Origin: Methylobacterium sp. DB0501 | GTDB lineage: Bacteria; Pseudomonadota; Alphaproteobacteria; Rhizobiales; Beijerinckiaceae | Assembly: GCF_011043735.1 (NCBI RefSeq) | Contig: NZ_JAAKGV010000014.1 | Location: forward strand, 124,001 to 188,000 | Direction: 5' to 3' | DNA: 64,000 bases | Part shown: positions 35,270 through 45,767 of the stretch, piece by piece | Numbering within the stretch: position 1 is the first letter of the stretch | Layout of the letters: each line of letters opens with the position of its first letter | Position numbers and translations under genes: made by a program | The notes under the pieces: model-generated | The model's database searches: none | Told to the model about the DNA's origin: nothing | The model's input: the letters and a program-made list of their open reading frames with translations, nothing else

Positions 35270-37507
35270 ATGGCCACTCCCTCCCGCTACGTCGGCACGG
35301 CCCAGAGCCGGCAAGACGGCCCCGCCAAGGTCACGGGCGCCGCGAAGTACGCCGCCGAGTTCACCGCCCCCGACCTCGCCCACGGCGTCGTGGTGTCGAG
35401 CGCCATCGCCAAGGGCCGCATCACGGCGATCGACACGAAGGCCGCCGAGGCGGTGCCCGGCGTGATCAAGGTGCTCACCCACGAGAACAAGCCGCGCACC
35501 GCTTGGCTCGACTACAATTACCGCGACCAGGTCGCGCCCCCCGGCTCGCCGTTCCGGGCGCTCAACGGGCCGGAGATCGTCTATGGCGGCCAGCCGGTGG
35601 CGCTCGTGGTGGCCGAGAGCTTCGAGCTGGCCCGCTATGGCGCCAGCCTCGTCCGGGTGACCTACGAGGAGGAGGTGCCGAACACCGACCTCGAGAAGAA
35701 TCGCGACGCCGCCTACGTGCCGCCGAAGAAGCGCTCCGGCATCAAGCCGCCGCCGGACCCCCGCGGCGATGCGGCGGGCGCCTTCGACAAGGCGCCGATC
35801 CAGCTGCGGCAGGAATACAAGCAGGCGATCGAGCACCACAACCCGATGGAGCCGCACGCCTCGACCGTGGTCTACGAGGGCGACGGCAAGCTCACCATCC
35901 ACGACAAGATCCAGGGCGTGAACAACACGCAAGGATACGTCTGCGGCGTGTTCAACCTGAAGCCCGACGACGTGCGGGTGATCACGCCCTACGTCGGCGG
36001 CGGGTTCGGCTCGGGGCTGCGGCCGCAATATCAGCTCTATCTGGCGGTCGCGGCCGCCCTCGACCTCAAGCGCTCGGTCCGCGTGGTGCTGACCCGGGAC
36101 CAGATGTTCACTTTCGGCTACCGGCCGGAGACCTTACAGACCGTGGCGCTCGGCGCCGACAAGGACGGGCGGTTGCAGGCCCTGACCCACGACGCGGTCG
36201 CCGGCACCTCGACCTTCGAGGATTACCAGGAGGCCGTCGTCAACTGGTCGGGCCTGCTCTATCACTGCCCGAACGTCACGCTCGACTACAAGCTCGCCAA
36301 GATCGACACCTACACCCCGTCCGACATGCGGGCGCCCGGCGCCGTCACGGGCATCTTCGCCCTCGAATCGGCGATGGACGAGCTGGCCTACGCCACGGGC
36401 GTCGATCCGCTGGAACTGCGGCTTCGCAATTACGCCGAGCGCGACGAGGGCGAGGGCAAGGACTTCACGTCGAAGGCGCTCCGGGCCGCCTACGAGCAGG
36501 GCGCGGCCCGGTTCGGCTGGTCGAAGCGCAAGGCGGAGCCGCGCACGATGCGCGACGGGCGCGAGCTCGTCGGCTGGGGCATGGCGACCGGCGTGTGGGA
36601 GGCCATGATGATGCCGTCGAGCGCGAGCGCCACGCTCACGCCCGACGGCACGCTCGAACTCGCCTGCTCGACCGCGGATCTCGGCACCGGCACCTACACC
36701 ATCCTCGCCCAGATCGGCGCCGACGCGCTGGGTCTCGACCTGGACAAGGTGACGACCCGGCTCGGCGACACCGCCCTCCCCGAGGCGCCGCTCGCCGGCG
36801 GCTCCTGGACCGCGGCCTCCTCGGGCGCCGCCGTGCAGGCGGCTTGCCGGACGGTGGCCGAAAAGCTGTTCGGCTACGCCCGCGGCATGGCGGACTCGCC
36901 GCTGGCGAACGCCGATTTCGCCCACGTCACCTTCGCCGACGGCGCGATCCGGCTGCAGAGCGACCCATCGCGAAAGGTGGGAATCGCCGAGGCGATGCGG
37001 GCCGGCGGCGTCGAGACGGTGGAGGCGACCGAGAAGGTCAAGCCGAGCATGCTCACCAACATGCGCTTCTCGGCCTATACCCACTCGGCGGTCTTCGCCG
37101 AGGTGAAGGTCGACGAGGAACTCGGCGTGGTCCGGGTGACCCGGGTGGTGAGCGCCATCGCGGCCGGCAAGATCCTCAACCTCAAGACCGCCCGCAGCCA
37201 GATCCTCGGCGGAGTGGTGATGGGGATCGGCGCCGCCCTCGAGGAGGAGTCGATGCTCGACCACAACCTCGGCCGGATCATGAACCACAATCTCGGCGAG
37301 TACCACGTGCCGGTGAACGCCGACATCCACGACATCGAGGTGATCTTCGTCGACGAGCACGACGACAAGGTCAGCCCCCTCGGGGTCAAGGGACTGGGCG
37401 AGATCGGCATCGTGGGTGCCGCCGCCGCGGTGGCGAACGCGGTGTTCCACGCCACCGGCAAGCGGGTGCGCGAGCTGCCGATCACCATCGACAAGATCCT
37501 CGGCTGA
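35270..37507 (+). CDS. Aldehyde oxidoreductase, molybdopterin subunit (PaoC/YagR-type)
   Basis: Catalytic subunit of 745 residues. The first domain (about 10-130) leads into the molybdopterin-binding part, with YVGGGFGSGLRPQYQ, an RAPGAVTG loop and C-terminal VKGLGEIGIVGAAAAVANAV, whose Glu is the catalytic base of the family. Together with the two genes before it, this is a PaoABC-like enzyme that oxidises (often aromatic) aldehydes. No paoD-like cofactor-insertion gene follows. Unlike the enzyme at 21-25 kb, it has its own FAD subunit and no cytochrome. Confidence 0.93.
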   Translation: MATPSRYVGTAQSRQDGPAKVTGAAKYAAEFTAPDLAHGVVVSSAIAKGRITAIDTKAAEAVPGVIKVLTHENKPRTAWLDYNYRDQVAPPGSPFRALNGPEIVYGGQPVALVVAESFELARYGASLVRVTYEEEVPNTDLEKNRDAAYVPPKKRSGIKPPPDPRGDAAGAFDKAPIQLRQEYKQAIEHHNPMEPHASTVVYEGDGKLTIHDKIQGVNNTQGYVCGVFNLKPDDVRVITPYVGGGFGSGLRPQYQLYLAVAAALDLKRSVRVVLTRDQMFTFGYRPETLQTVALGADKDGRLQALTHDAVAGTSTFEDYQEAVVNWSGLLYHCPNVTLDYKLAKIDTYTPSDMRAPGAVTGIFALESAMDELAYATGVDPLELRLRNYAERDEGEGKDFTSKALRAAYEQGAARFGWSKRKAEPRTMRDGRELVGWGMATGVWEAMMMPSSASATLTPDGTLELACSTADLGTGTYTILAQIGADALGLDLDKVTTRLGDTALPEAPLAGGSWTAASSGAAVQAACRTVAEKLFGYARGMADSPLANADFAHVTFADGAIRLQSDPSRKVGIAEAMRAGGVETVEATEKVKPSMLTNMRFSAYTHSAVFAEVKVDEELGVVRVTRVVSAIAAGKILNLKTARSQILGGVVMGIGAALEEESMLDHNLGRIMNHNLGEYHVPVNADIHDIEVIFVDEHDDKVSPLGVKGLGEIGIVGAAAAVANAVFHATGKRVRELPITIDKILG

Positions 37508-37532
37508 CCCATCTGACGGGGTCAGGGGAACC

Positions 37533-37562
37533 AGGGGCGGGGCCTTCGCGGGCCTCGCCCCT
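37533..37562 (+). terminator. Hairpin after the paoC-like gene
   Basis: AGGGGCGGGGCC pairs with GGCCTCGCCCCT (one G-U pair) around a TTCGCG loop, 25 bases past the stop codon. It has no U-tract. The next gene starts 24 bases later, so read-through into the hydrolase gene is possible. Confidence 0.5.
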
Positions 37563-37585
37563 TGGCGTTGGGATGGGGGACGACA

Positions 37586-38482
37586 ATGGACGTCAACAGC
37601 GTCACGGCCGGCGAGGTCGAGATCACCTACGAGGCCTCGGGCCCCGATATGGGCCAGCCGATCCTTCTGCTGCACGGCTGGCCGGACGATCCGCGCGGCT
37701 TCGACGGCGTGGTGCCGACGCTGAACGCCGCCGGCTGGCGCACCATCGTGCCGTACTGGCGCGGCTGCGGCCCGACGAAGTTCGTGGATCCGGAGGGGCC
37801 GAAGACCGGCGAGACCGCGGCGCTCGCCACCGACATCCTGGCCTTCATGGACGCCCTCGGCTTCTCGCGCCTGCCGGTCGTCGGGCACGATTGGGGGGCG
37901 CGGGTCGCCTACCTGCTGGCGGCGGCCCGGCCGCAGCGCGTCGCCTCGATCGCTGCGCTGTCGGTGCCCTGGGCGCCCGGCCGCATCGGCGTGCCGACGC
38001 TGCCGCAGGTACGGGCGTTCTGGTACCAGTGGTTCATGAACACCGAGCCGGGCGCCGCCTTCGTGCGCGAGAACCCCCTCGCCTTCGCCCGCGAGCAATG
38101 GGTGGCCTGGAGCCCGCCCGGGCCGTGGTTCACCGACGAGACGTTTTCGAAATCCGCCCCGTCGTTCCAGAACCCGGACTGGGCCGCGGTGACGCTCAAC
38201 TTCTATCGCTCGCGTTGGGGCGCCGACGCGCCCGATCCGCGCTTTTCCGACCTCACCCGCGAGGCGGAGGCGGCCGGCAGCATCGCGGTGCCGACCCTGG
38301 TGATCCACGGCGCGGCCGATACCTGCGTGCTGCCGGCCTCGTTCTCGGGGCAGGAGCAGCATTTCACCGGCGCCTACCGGCGGGTGGAACTGGAGGGGGT
38401 GGGCCACTTCCCCACCCGCGAGGCGCCGGACCGGGTGGCGGACGCGCTGCTGACGCATCTGGGCGAGGTGGGGGAGCATTAG
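37586..38482 (+). CDS. Alpha/beta hydrolase, epoxide hydrolase-like
   Basis: A 298-residue alpha/beta hydrolase. LLLHGWPDDPRGF gives the HGxP oxyanion motif of the epoxide-hydrolase/dehalogenase branch, and VVGHDWGARVAYL the nucleophile Asp102. A distal acid lies in HGAADTCV and the catalytic His in GVGHFPTRE. An Asp nucleophile (not Ser) points to epoxide or haloalkane/haloacetate substrates rather than esters. The ATG at 37586 is chosen for the GGGGGACGAC site, over one at 37562 inside the terminator-like hairpin. It may be co-transcribed with the aldehyde oxidoreductase genes. Confidence 0.88.
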   Translation: MDVNSVTAGEVEITYEASGPDMGQPILLLHGWPDDPRGFDGVVPTLNAAGWRTIVPYWRGCGPTKFVDPEGPKTGETAALATDILAFMDALGFSRLPVVGHDWGARVAYLLAAARPQRVASIAALSVPWAPGRIGVPTLPQVRAFWYQWFMNTEPGAAFVRENPLAFAREQWVAWSPPGPWFTDETFSKSAPSFQNPDWAAVTLNFYRSRWGADAPDPRFSDLTREAEAAGSIAVPTLVIHGAADTCVLPASFSGQEQHFTGAYRRVELEGVGHFPTREAPDRVADALLTHLGEVGEH

Positions 38483-38540
38483 ATCGACGATCGGAGACGG
38501 CTCTATCTGAGCGATGGAGCCGACACCCTCGTGGTCATTG

Positions 38541-38670
38541 CGGATGCCGCGAAGGCGGAGCCCGGGATCCAGTACTGCTGATGGTCCAGGGTCGAGCTGA
38601 ATTCCGGCCGCCTCATTTTGAACGATCCGAGTGCCTGGATCCCGGGTTCCGCTTCGCGGCCCGGGGATGT
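38541..38670. repeat. Palindromic intergenic element, family C copy 1
   Basis: The left arm (38541-38572, GATGCCGCGAAGGCGGAGCC, then CGGGATCCAG) is complementary, with a few changes, to the right arm (38635-38670, starting CTGGATCCCGGG). The arms lie about 60 bases apart. A second copy is at 44241-44369. The element separates the hydrolase gene from the LysE gene and could act as a terminator or insulator. Confidence 0.65.
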
Positions 38671-38741
38671 CGCGGAGACCATCAGGTCCGTGGGAACGAA
38701 TCGGACAGGCTCTCGGCCCGTCACGACGCTGGGGAAGGCGA

Positions 38742-39353
38742 ATGGATCCCGTCACGCTGGTCTCGTTCGCAGCCGCCTTCCTGGTCTTCGCCGCGAGCCC
38801 CGGGCCCGACAACATGACCATCGTCGCCCGAACCCTGTCGCACGGGCCGGGCGCCGGGATCGCTTACGGGCTCGGCATGGTGGCCGGCATCCTGGTCGTC
38901 CTCGCTCTCGCCGCCGCCGGCCTCGCGGTCCTGGCGCAGGAGATGGGGGCGGTTATGACGGTCCTGCGCTATGCGGGCGCGGCCTACCTGGTCTGGGCCG
39001 GGATCCGGCTCTGGACCGCGGAGCCGGTACTGCCGGCAGAACGTGGAGGCGCACGCCCCGGTCTGGCGGCGAGCATCCTCACCGGCCTCGCCCTCAATCT
39101 CGGCAACCCGAAGATGCCGCTGTTCTATCTCGCCCTTTTACCGAACGTGGTCGGCGCCACCCTCGCCCCGGCACAGGTCGGGCTCCTGGCGGCGGTGATC
39201 CTCGCGGTCGAGGCCGTGGTGATCGGCGGCCACGTCCTCCTCGCCGGCCGGCTCCGGCGAGCCCTGCGCACCCGCTCGGCCGTCCGGCGGGCGAACCGCG
39301 TCGCCGGCGGGGTGATGGTCGGGTCGGGCGTCGCGGTGGTCGTCGCGCGCTGA
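38742..39353 (+). CDS. LysE/RhtB family amino-acid exporter
   Basis: An inner-membrane translocator of 203 residues. About six hydrophobic helices are visible. The family motif SPGPDNMTIVARTLSHGPGA opens after the first strand of TM1, and GLALNLGNPKMPLFYLALLP is the second signature. The substrate is probably an amino acid or derivative, but the sequence does not say which. GGGGAAGGCGA precedes the ATG at 38742. An in-frame extension to 38631 falls within the palindromic element and is unlikely to be coding. Confidence 0.92.
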   Translation: MDPVTLVSFAAAFLVFAASPGPDNMTIVARTLSHGPGAGIAYGLGMVAGILVVLALAAAGLAVLAQEMGAVMTVLRYAGAAYLVWAGIRLWTAEPVLPAERGGARPGLAASILTGLALNLGNPKMPLFYLALLPNVVGATLAPAQVGLLAAVILAVEAVVIGGHVLLAGRLRRALRTRSAVRRANRVAGGVMVGSGVAVVVAR

Positions 39354-39469
39354 GCGGGCGGCCAAGCCTTCGCGGCTAGGCCTTCGCAGCCAAGCCCTCC
39401 CGTCTAATCCTTCCGTTCCGGCCGGCTGTCTGCGACGAGGCGGGATCCACCCCGCGCCCGAGCCCGACG

Positions 39470-40153
39470 ATGTCCCGCGCCGAACGCCTGCTCGACCTGC
39501 TCCAGGTCCTGCGCCGTCACCGCCATCCGGTCAGCGGCCGGCGCCTTGCGCAGGAGACCGGCGTCAGCCTGCGCACCCTCTACCGGGACATCGCCAGCCT
39601 CCAGGCGCAAGGTGCGGCGATCGAGGGCGAGCCGGGCCTCGGCTACGTCCTGCGTCCGGGCTTCACCCTGCCGCCGCTGATGTTCCGCGAGGAGGAGATC
39701 GAGGCCCTGGTCCTCGGCATGCGCTGGGTGGCGGGCCGGGCCGACGGTCCGCTCGCCGTGGCCGCCGGCGACGCCCTGGCGAAGATCGCCGCGGTGCTGC
39801 CGGCGGACCTGCGCGAGCGGCTCGACGCCTCGACCCTGATGGTCGGCCCCGCCGAGACGGCGCCGGACGGGATCGACCTGTCGCTCCTCCGCGGCGCCAT
39901 CCGGATGCAGCACAAGGTGGCGATCCGCTACCGGGACGCCGCCGGGGCGGGGTCCGAGCGGGTGATCTGGCCCATCGCCCTCGGCTTCTTCGAGCGGGTG
40001 AGGGTCGTCGTCGCCTGGTGCGAAACGCGAGACGATTTTCGCCATTTCCGCACCGACCGGATGGAGGCCCTCACCCTCACCGGCGAGCGCTATCCCCGCC
40101 CGCGTCACGCCCTGCTGCGGGAGTGGCGGGCGGCGCAGGGGATCGCCTCCTGA
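39470..40153 (+). CDS. YafY-type transcriptional regulator (HTH_11-WYL)
   Basis: DNA-binding protein of 227 residues. The N-terminal HTH_11 (about 1-58) reads RAERLLDLLQVLRRH, then TGVSLRTLYRDIASL. The C-terminal WYL region (about 135-205) includes AIRYRDAAGAGSERVIWPIA and RVVVAWCETRDDFRHFR. WYL domains sense nucleic-acid or other ligands in some members. The VOC-protein gene follows 71 bp downstream on the same strand, a pairing seen often for this family, so it may regulate that gene. Confidence 0.9.
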   Translation: MSRAERLLDLLQVLRRHRHPVSGRRLAQETGVSLRTLYRDIASLQAQGAAIEGEPGLGYVLRPGFTLPPLMFREEEIEALVLGMRWVAGRADGPLAVAAGDALAKIAAVLPADLRERLDASTLMVGPAETAPDGIDLSLLRGAIRMQHKVAIRYRDAAGAGSERVIWPIALGFFERVRVVVAWCETRDDFRHFRTDRMEALTLTGERYPRPRHALLREWRAAQGIAS

Positions 40154-40224
40154 TCGCTGCTGCCGGAATCTGTCAGCGGGGCGGCGTAATCCCCGGGGCG
40201 TCGCACCAGACGGGAACCCCGACG

Positions 40225-40590
40225 ATGCTCCAGCCGACCTACACTCTCCTCTACGTCGACGACCCCGAGGCGAGCGGCCGCGTCTACGCCGCCCTGCTCG
40301 GCCGCGCCCCGGTCGAGGCGGGCCCGACTTTCGTGCTGTTCGCCTTCGAGGGGGGTATGAGGCTCGGCCTGTGGTCCCGCCACACCGTCGTGCCGGCTGC
40401 CGCCGCCTCCGGCGGCGGGGCTGAAGTCGCCTTCACGGTGGCGGACGATGCCGCGCTCGAGGCCACGCACGCCGCCTGGGCCGAACGCGGCCTGCCGATC
40501 CTGCAACCGCCGACCGAGATGGATTTCGGCCGCACCTTCGTCGCCCTCGATCCCGACGGGCACCGGCTGCGGGTGTTCCGGCCGGGCTAG
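40225..40590 (+). CDS. VOC family protein (glyoxalase/bleomycin-resistance fold)
   Basis: A 121-residue VOC-fold protein: TYTLLYVDDPEASGRVYAAL at the first beta-alpha unit and FVALDPDGHRLRVFRPG at the end, with the usual C-terminal Asp-Pro-Asp-Gly-His turn. Such proteins are metal enzymes or drug-binding proteins; the substrate here is unknown. The preceding WYL regulator gene suggests inducible expression. GGGAACCCCGACG before the ATG is only a weak ribosome site. Confidence 0.88.
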   Translation: MLQPTYTLLYVDDPEASGRVYAALLGRAPVEAGPTFVLFAFEGGMRLGLWSRHTVVPAAAASGGGAEVAFTVADDAALEATHAAWAERGLPILQPPTEMDFGRTFVALDPDGHRLRVFRPG

Positions 40591-40690
40591 ATGCCTGTCC
40601 TTTTTCGTCCGCTTCCGGTCCGGGCACGGCCTTTCGAGGCTTACGGCGGCGCCTATCCTGGCGCCGTCCGACCCGATAAGGATCTCCACC

Positions 40691-41251
40691 ATGTCCGGCA
40701 CCGCCCTCCTCGTCATCGACGTTCAGGAGTCCTTCCGCCACCGCCCCTACTGGGACGAGGCCGACTTGCGCCCCTACCTCGACCGCCAGCAGGCGCTGAT
40801 CGACGGCGCGGTGGCGAAAAACGTCCCCGTGGTGCAGGTCTTCCACGTCGAGGACCAGGGAGACTTCTCCCTCGCCTCCGGCCATGTCCGGGCCCTGGAA
40901 CCCGTGCGGATCGCGGCCGACGCGGTGTTCCACAAGCGGCGGCACAGCGCGCTCGTCGGCAGCGGGCTCGAGGTCTGGCTGACCCGGAACGGCATCCGCC
41001 GGCTGATCGTCAGCGGCATCCGCACCGAGCAGTGCTGCGAGACCACGACCCGCCACGCCTCCGATCTCGGCCACGACGTCGATTACGTGGCGGAGGCGAC
41101 CCTGACCTTCGCCATGACCGACGCCGCCGGGCGGCACTGGAGCCCCGCCGAGATCCGGGCCCGGACCGAACTGGTGCTCGCCGGGCGCTTCGCCCGCATC
41201 GCCACGGTCGAGGAGGCGCTGGCCGGGCCGGCCTCCCGCCTCGCCGCATGA
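40691..41251 (+). CDS. Isochorismatase-family cysteine hydrolase
   Basis: A 186-residue cysteine hydrolase. The catalytic triad is visible: Asp in LLVIDVQESF, Lys in VFHKRRHSAL and Cys in SGIRTEQCCETTTRHASD. Family members include nicotinamidases and N-carbamoylsarcosine amidases, and the substrate here is not identifiable. It overlaps the GlxA-type regulator by 4 bp (ATGA at 41248-41251), so the two are co-expressed, and the regulator probably senses a related small molecule. Confidence 0.9.
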   Translation: MSGTALLVIDVQESFRHRPYWDEADLRPYLDRQQALIDGAVAKNVPVVQVFHVEDQGDFSLASGHVRALEPVRIAADAVFHKRRHSALVGSGLEVWLTRNGIRRLIVSGIRTEQCCETTTRHASDLGHDVDYVAEATLTFAMTDAAGRHWSPAEIRARTELVLAGRFARIATVEEALAGPASRLAA

Positions 41252-42234
41252 GCGGGCCGGCCGAGATCGCGGTCGTGGTGGTGTGCCCGCCGCGCACCCT
41301 GCTCCTCGATGTGGCCGGCCCCATCGAGGTGCTGCGCAAGGCCAACCTGATCCAGGACCGGGTGCGGTTCCGCGTCACCCATGCCGGGCCGCATCCGGAG
41401 GTGACGAGCTCGACCGGGCTCGGGCTCGCCGGCCTCGCGCCGCTGCCCGAGCCGCTTCCGGAGGGGGCGACCGTGGTCCTCGCCGGCACGGCGAAGCTGG
41501 TGCTGGGCGATCCCTCGCCCCCGGGCGAGCACGAGCGGGCCGCCGAGGCGGCGATCGTCGCTTGGCTGCGGGCGCAGGTGAGGCCGGGCCACCGCCTGGT
41601 CTCGATCTGCTCCGGCGCGCTGCTCGCGGCCCGGGCCGGCCTCCTCGACGGGCATGCCTGCACCACCCACCACGCGGACTGCGCCGAGCTGGCGGCTCTG
41701 GCTCCCGCCGCACGGGTGCTGGAGGACCGGCTGTTCGTCGAGGACCGCGAGCGCCTGACCAGTGCCGGCATCACCGCCGGCATCGACCTGATGCTGCATC
41801 TCGTGGCCCGCCTCGTCGATCCGGCCTGCGCGGCGGCGGTGGCACGCTACCTCGTCGTGTATCTGCGCCGGGCCGGCCACGACCCGCAACTCTCGCCCTG
41901 GCTCGAGGGGCGCAACCACCTCCACCCGGCGATCCACCGGGTCCAGGACGCGGTGAGCGCCGACCCGGCCCGGGCCTGGAGCCTGGAGGCGATGGCGGAC
42001 ATCGCCGCCACCAGCCCGCGCCACCTCTCGCGCCTGTTCAACCGGCATGCCGGGATGAGCCTGCCGGCCTACATCAACTCCTTGCGGGTGGCACTCGCCC
42101 GCGACCTCCTCGCCCAGACCCGGCTCGACATGGAGCGGGTGGCCGAGCGGGCGGGCTTCGCCTCGCCGCGGCAGCTCCGGCGGGCCTGGAGCCGCCTCAA
42201 CGACGGCCCGCCGAGCGCGATCCGGGAGGGATGA
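41248..42234 (+). CDS. GlxA family transcriptional regulator (DJ-1/PfpI plus AraC HTH)
   Basis: A 328-residue regulator. The N-terminal DJ-1/PfpI-like domain (about 8-190) has the nucleophile-elbow pattern SICSGALLAARAGLLDG and CTTHHADC. The C-terminal AraC-type double helix-turn-helix (about 225-325) has MADIAATSPRHLSRLFNRHA and RVAERAGFASPRQLRRAWS. Relatives control glycine-betaine, arginine or amide catabolism. Its gene overlaps the isochorismatase-family gene, a common pairing. Confidence 0.92.
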   Translation: MSGPAEIAVVVVCPPRTLLLDVAGPIEVLRKANLIQDRVRFRVTHAGPHPEVTSSTGLGLAGLAPLPEPLPEGATVVLAGTAKLVLGDPSPPGEHERAAEAAIVAWLRAQVRPGHRLVSICSGALLAARAGLLDGHACTTHHADCAELAALAPAARVLEDRLFVEDRERLTSAGITAGIDLMLHLVARLVDPACAAAVARYLVVYLRRAGHDPQLSPWLEGRNHLHPAIHRVQDAVSADPARAWSLEAMADIAATSPRHLSRLFNRHAGMSLPAYINSLRVALARDLLAQTRLDMERVAERAGFASPRQLRRAWSRLNDGPPSAIREG

Positions 42235-42238
42235 CGGA

Positions 42239-42673
42239 TCAGGCCAGCAACGCGTCCCGGTCGAGCCCGAGCGCCGCCGCCACCTCGGTCAGGGCCTTGT
42301 GCTCGGACGGGCTGATGCCCTCGAAGTCGGCGACGTCGGCGGCGATCAGGAAGACGCTCTGGCGCTGCTCCGCCGGACGGTCGGCGATGGCCTCGATGAA
42401 GTGGACGTTCTGCATCCGTCCGGCCCGGGTGCGGGCGCGGCCGATGCCGTCGTAGAGTTCTTCCTCCAACATCAGGCTGTCATAGCCCTTCTCGAGGACG
42501 GGATCGGCCAGCATGCCTTTCAGCGCCACCTCGAACTCCACCCCGGCGACCTCGCCGTCGGCCACGATCACGTTGGCGCAGGCCGACACCGCAGCCCGCA
42601 TCAGGGCGGCGTCGCCCGCATAGGCGGTCACCGTCTGCTTGAACCGGCCGAACGCCGCCTGGACGATGCTCAT
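42239..42673 (-). CDS. TerB-like tellurite-resistance family protein
   Basis: A 144-residue all-helical protein with a TerB-type domain: acidic VIVADGEVAGVEFE and LIAADVADFEGISPSEHKAL, each resembling the Asp-x-x-Glu loops of the family. No other ter gene is nearby. TerB domains occur in stress and membrane-linked systems; the function here is unknown. It converges on the GlxA gene with 4 bp between stops. Confidence 0.8.
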   Translation of the reverse strand: MSIVQAAFGRFKQTVTAYAGDAALMRAAVSACANVIVADGEVAGVEFEVALKGMLADPVLEKGYDSLMLEEELYDGIGRARTRAGRMQNVHFIEAIADRPAEQRQSVFLIAADVADFEGISPSEHKALTEVAAALGLDRDALLA

Positions 42674-42927
42674 GACACTCCCTTACTCACGAATCGATCG
42701 AGCCTGCTTATCAAGCGCACGGGATGGAGAAAATCGGTAGGTCGCCTCCGGCATGACGAGGAGTCGCCCCGTCAGGGCGGGCCGGGCGGGGCCGTCCGGG
42801 TGGGGCCGTTCGAGAGGAGCCCGAGCCGGGGCGACGCGCGGCGTCTTCCACCGTTCCATCCGGGGCCGACCCCGTGCTACCGGTCTGCGACCGGTCGCGA
42901 GAATCGGGGAGAACCGGGGAGGCCAGC

Positions 42928-44190
<1,263 letters not shown>

Positions 44191-44240
44191 CCTAACCGGG
44201 ACGGGTTCTCTCCGAACCGTCCGCCACCCTCCATGTCATT

Positions 44241-44369
44241 CGGGGCCGCGAAAGCGGAGCCCGGAATCCGGACACTCAGGTGTTTCAGGATAGGACGGCT
44301 CGCCCTCCGCTTTACCGTGCACCATCCGAGGTTCTGGATCCCGGGCTCCGCGACGCGGCCCCGGGATGC
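44241..44369. repeat. Palindromic intergenic element, family C copy 2
   Basis: Left arm 44241-44270 (CGGGGCCGCGAAAGCGGAGC, then CCGGAATCC) and right arm 44334-44369 (CTGGATCCCGGGCTCCGCGA ...) are complementary with a few mismatches. It resembles the element at 38541-38670. It lies between two convergent genes, where it could serve as a two-way terminator. Confidence 0.65.
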
Positions 44370-44436
44370 CCCCTGTGATGTCGAGACGCAAGAGAAGTCC
44401 GTCCAACGTTTCGGCTACCGGAGATCTACGAAATTC

Positions 44437-45570
44437 CTACTTCTCGAACTCCACCCGCTTGATGAACTTCACCGCCCCGCGCTCGTTGCGCACGACGTTG
44501 TAGCCGTGCAGCCCGTCGCCGTTCGGGTCGAAATTGTACATCCCCTCCGCGCCTTGGACGCCCTTGGTGGCGAGCAGCGCGTCGCGGATCTTGCCCGGCT
44601 CGGTGCTGCCGGCCTGGTTGATCGCCCGGGACAGGACCGTCACGGCGTCGTAGGCCCAGGCCGAGAAGAAGTCGGGCGCGGTCTTGTAGGCGGCCTCGTA
44701 GCGCTCGGCGTAGGACTTCGCGACCGGGTTGGCGTCGCGGTGGAAGTCGGAAGCCGCGTAGGCGCCCTCGAGCGCCGCGCCGGCGAGCTTGAGCGCCGTG
44801 GCGCTCGACGTGGTGGACGAACCGACCCAGTCGATGGTCACGCCGAGCTGGCGCAATTGCCGTGCGAAGATGCCCTGGTCGGTCTCGAAGCCGATATAGG
44901 TGCCGAGCACGTCGGCGCCGGACTGCTTCACCGCCAGCGCCACCGCGGTGAAATCCTGCGAGTTGTTGGGGAAGGCCTGCACCACCACCGGCTCGATCCC
45001 CTGCTCCTTGAGGGCGGCGGCGAGGTTGCGCATGCCGTTGGTACCGAAGGTGTCGCTCGAATGGACCAGCGCCCATTTGCGCCGGTTCAGGGTCTGGGTC
45101 CCGAACTCGGCGATCACGCGGGCGGAGTAGCGGTCGTTCGGGCGGAAGCGGAACAGCCACGGGTTGCCGGCCGCGGTGAGCTGCGGATCGGTGCCGCCGA
45201 TCATCGTCGGCTTGGCCGTCTTCGCCACGTCCGGCGCGATGGCCTGGACCTGGGTGCTGCGCACCGGGGCCACGAAGGCGACGAGCGCGGGGTCGGCGGC
45301 GAGCTTGCTGAAGGCGAGGACCGCTCCCGGATTGGTGCTCTGGTCGTCCTGGACGACGAATTCGAGCGGGCGTCCGAGCACGCCGCCGGCCTTGTTGACC
45401 TCCTCGGCCGCGAGCTTCGCTCCCTGGACGAGGTACTTGCCGGATTCGGCACCCGGCCCGGTGATCGCCGCGGCGACCCCGATCCGCAGCGGATCCGCCG
45501 CACGGGCTAGGGAGGGGGCGAGCCCCAGGGTCAGCAGAAGCGTCGAGACCAGCCTCGCGCAGCGTTTCAT
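44437..45570 (-). CDS. Branched-chain amino-acid-type ABC transporter substrate-binding protein
   Basis: Periplasmic binding protein of 377 residues. The signal peptide runs to about residue 25 (LLLTLGLAPSLARA before ADPLRIG). The mature part is a type-I periplasmic fold of the LivJ/LivK class: AAITGPGAESGKYLVQGAKL, then VLGRPLEFVVQDDQS and FSAWAYDAVTVLSRAI. No permease or ATPase gene is adjacent, so it is an orphan that serves a distant transporter or acts as a sensor. The ligand could be an amino acid, amide or aromatic acid. Confidence 0.92.
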   Translation of the reverse strand: MKRCARLVSTLLLTLGLAPSLARAADPLRIGVAAAITGPGAESGKYLVQGAKLAAEEVNKAGGVLGRPLEFVVQDDQSTNPGAVLAFSKLAADPALVAFVAPVRSTQVQAIAPDVAKTAKPTMIGGTDPQLTAAGNPWLFRFRPNDRYSARVIAEFGTQTLNRRKWALVHSSDTFGTNGMRNLAAALKEQGIEPVVVQAFPNNSQDFTAVALAVKQSGADVLGTYIGFETDQGIFARQLRQLGVTIDWVGSSTTSSATALKLAGAALEGAYAASDFHRDANPVAKSYAERYEAAYKTAPDFFSAWAYDAVTVLSRAINQAGSTEPGKIRDALLATKGVQGAEGMYNFDPNGDGLHGYNVVRNERGAVKFIKRVEFEK

Positions 45571-45767
45571 GGCGTCCTCCCGGTGTCGTCGCGAGAACCG
45601 CCCGGGGCGATCGGCCGGAGGAGACGGTGCGGATCCCCGCTCCCGTTCGGGAAGGAGGAGTTACGCACCGCCCGCATCCCGGCCGTCGTCCCGGACGGCC
45701 CCGCTGTTGGGACGGACGGTAATGGGTCAGCGCGGCGCAGCGCTACCGAAAATGCAGGCTTGTCGCC

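Noticed and set aside
42239-42673. The TerB-like gene as part of a tellurite or phage-defence ter cluster
   Set aside because: No terC, terD, terZ or associated gene lies nearby; it is a single gene between metabolic neighbours.
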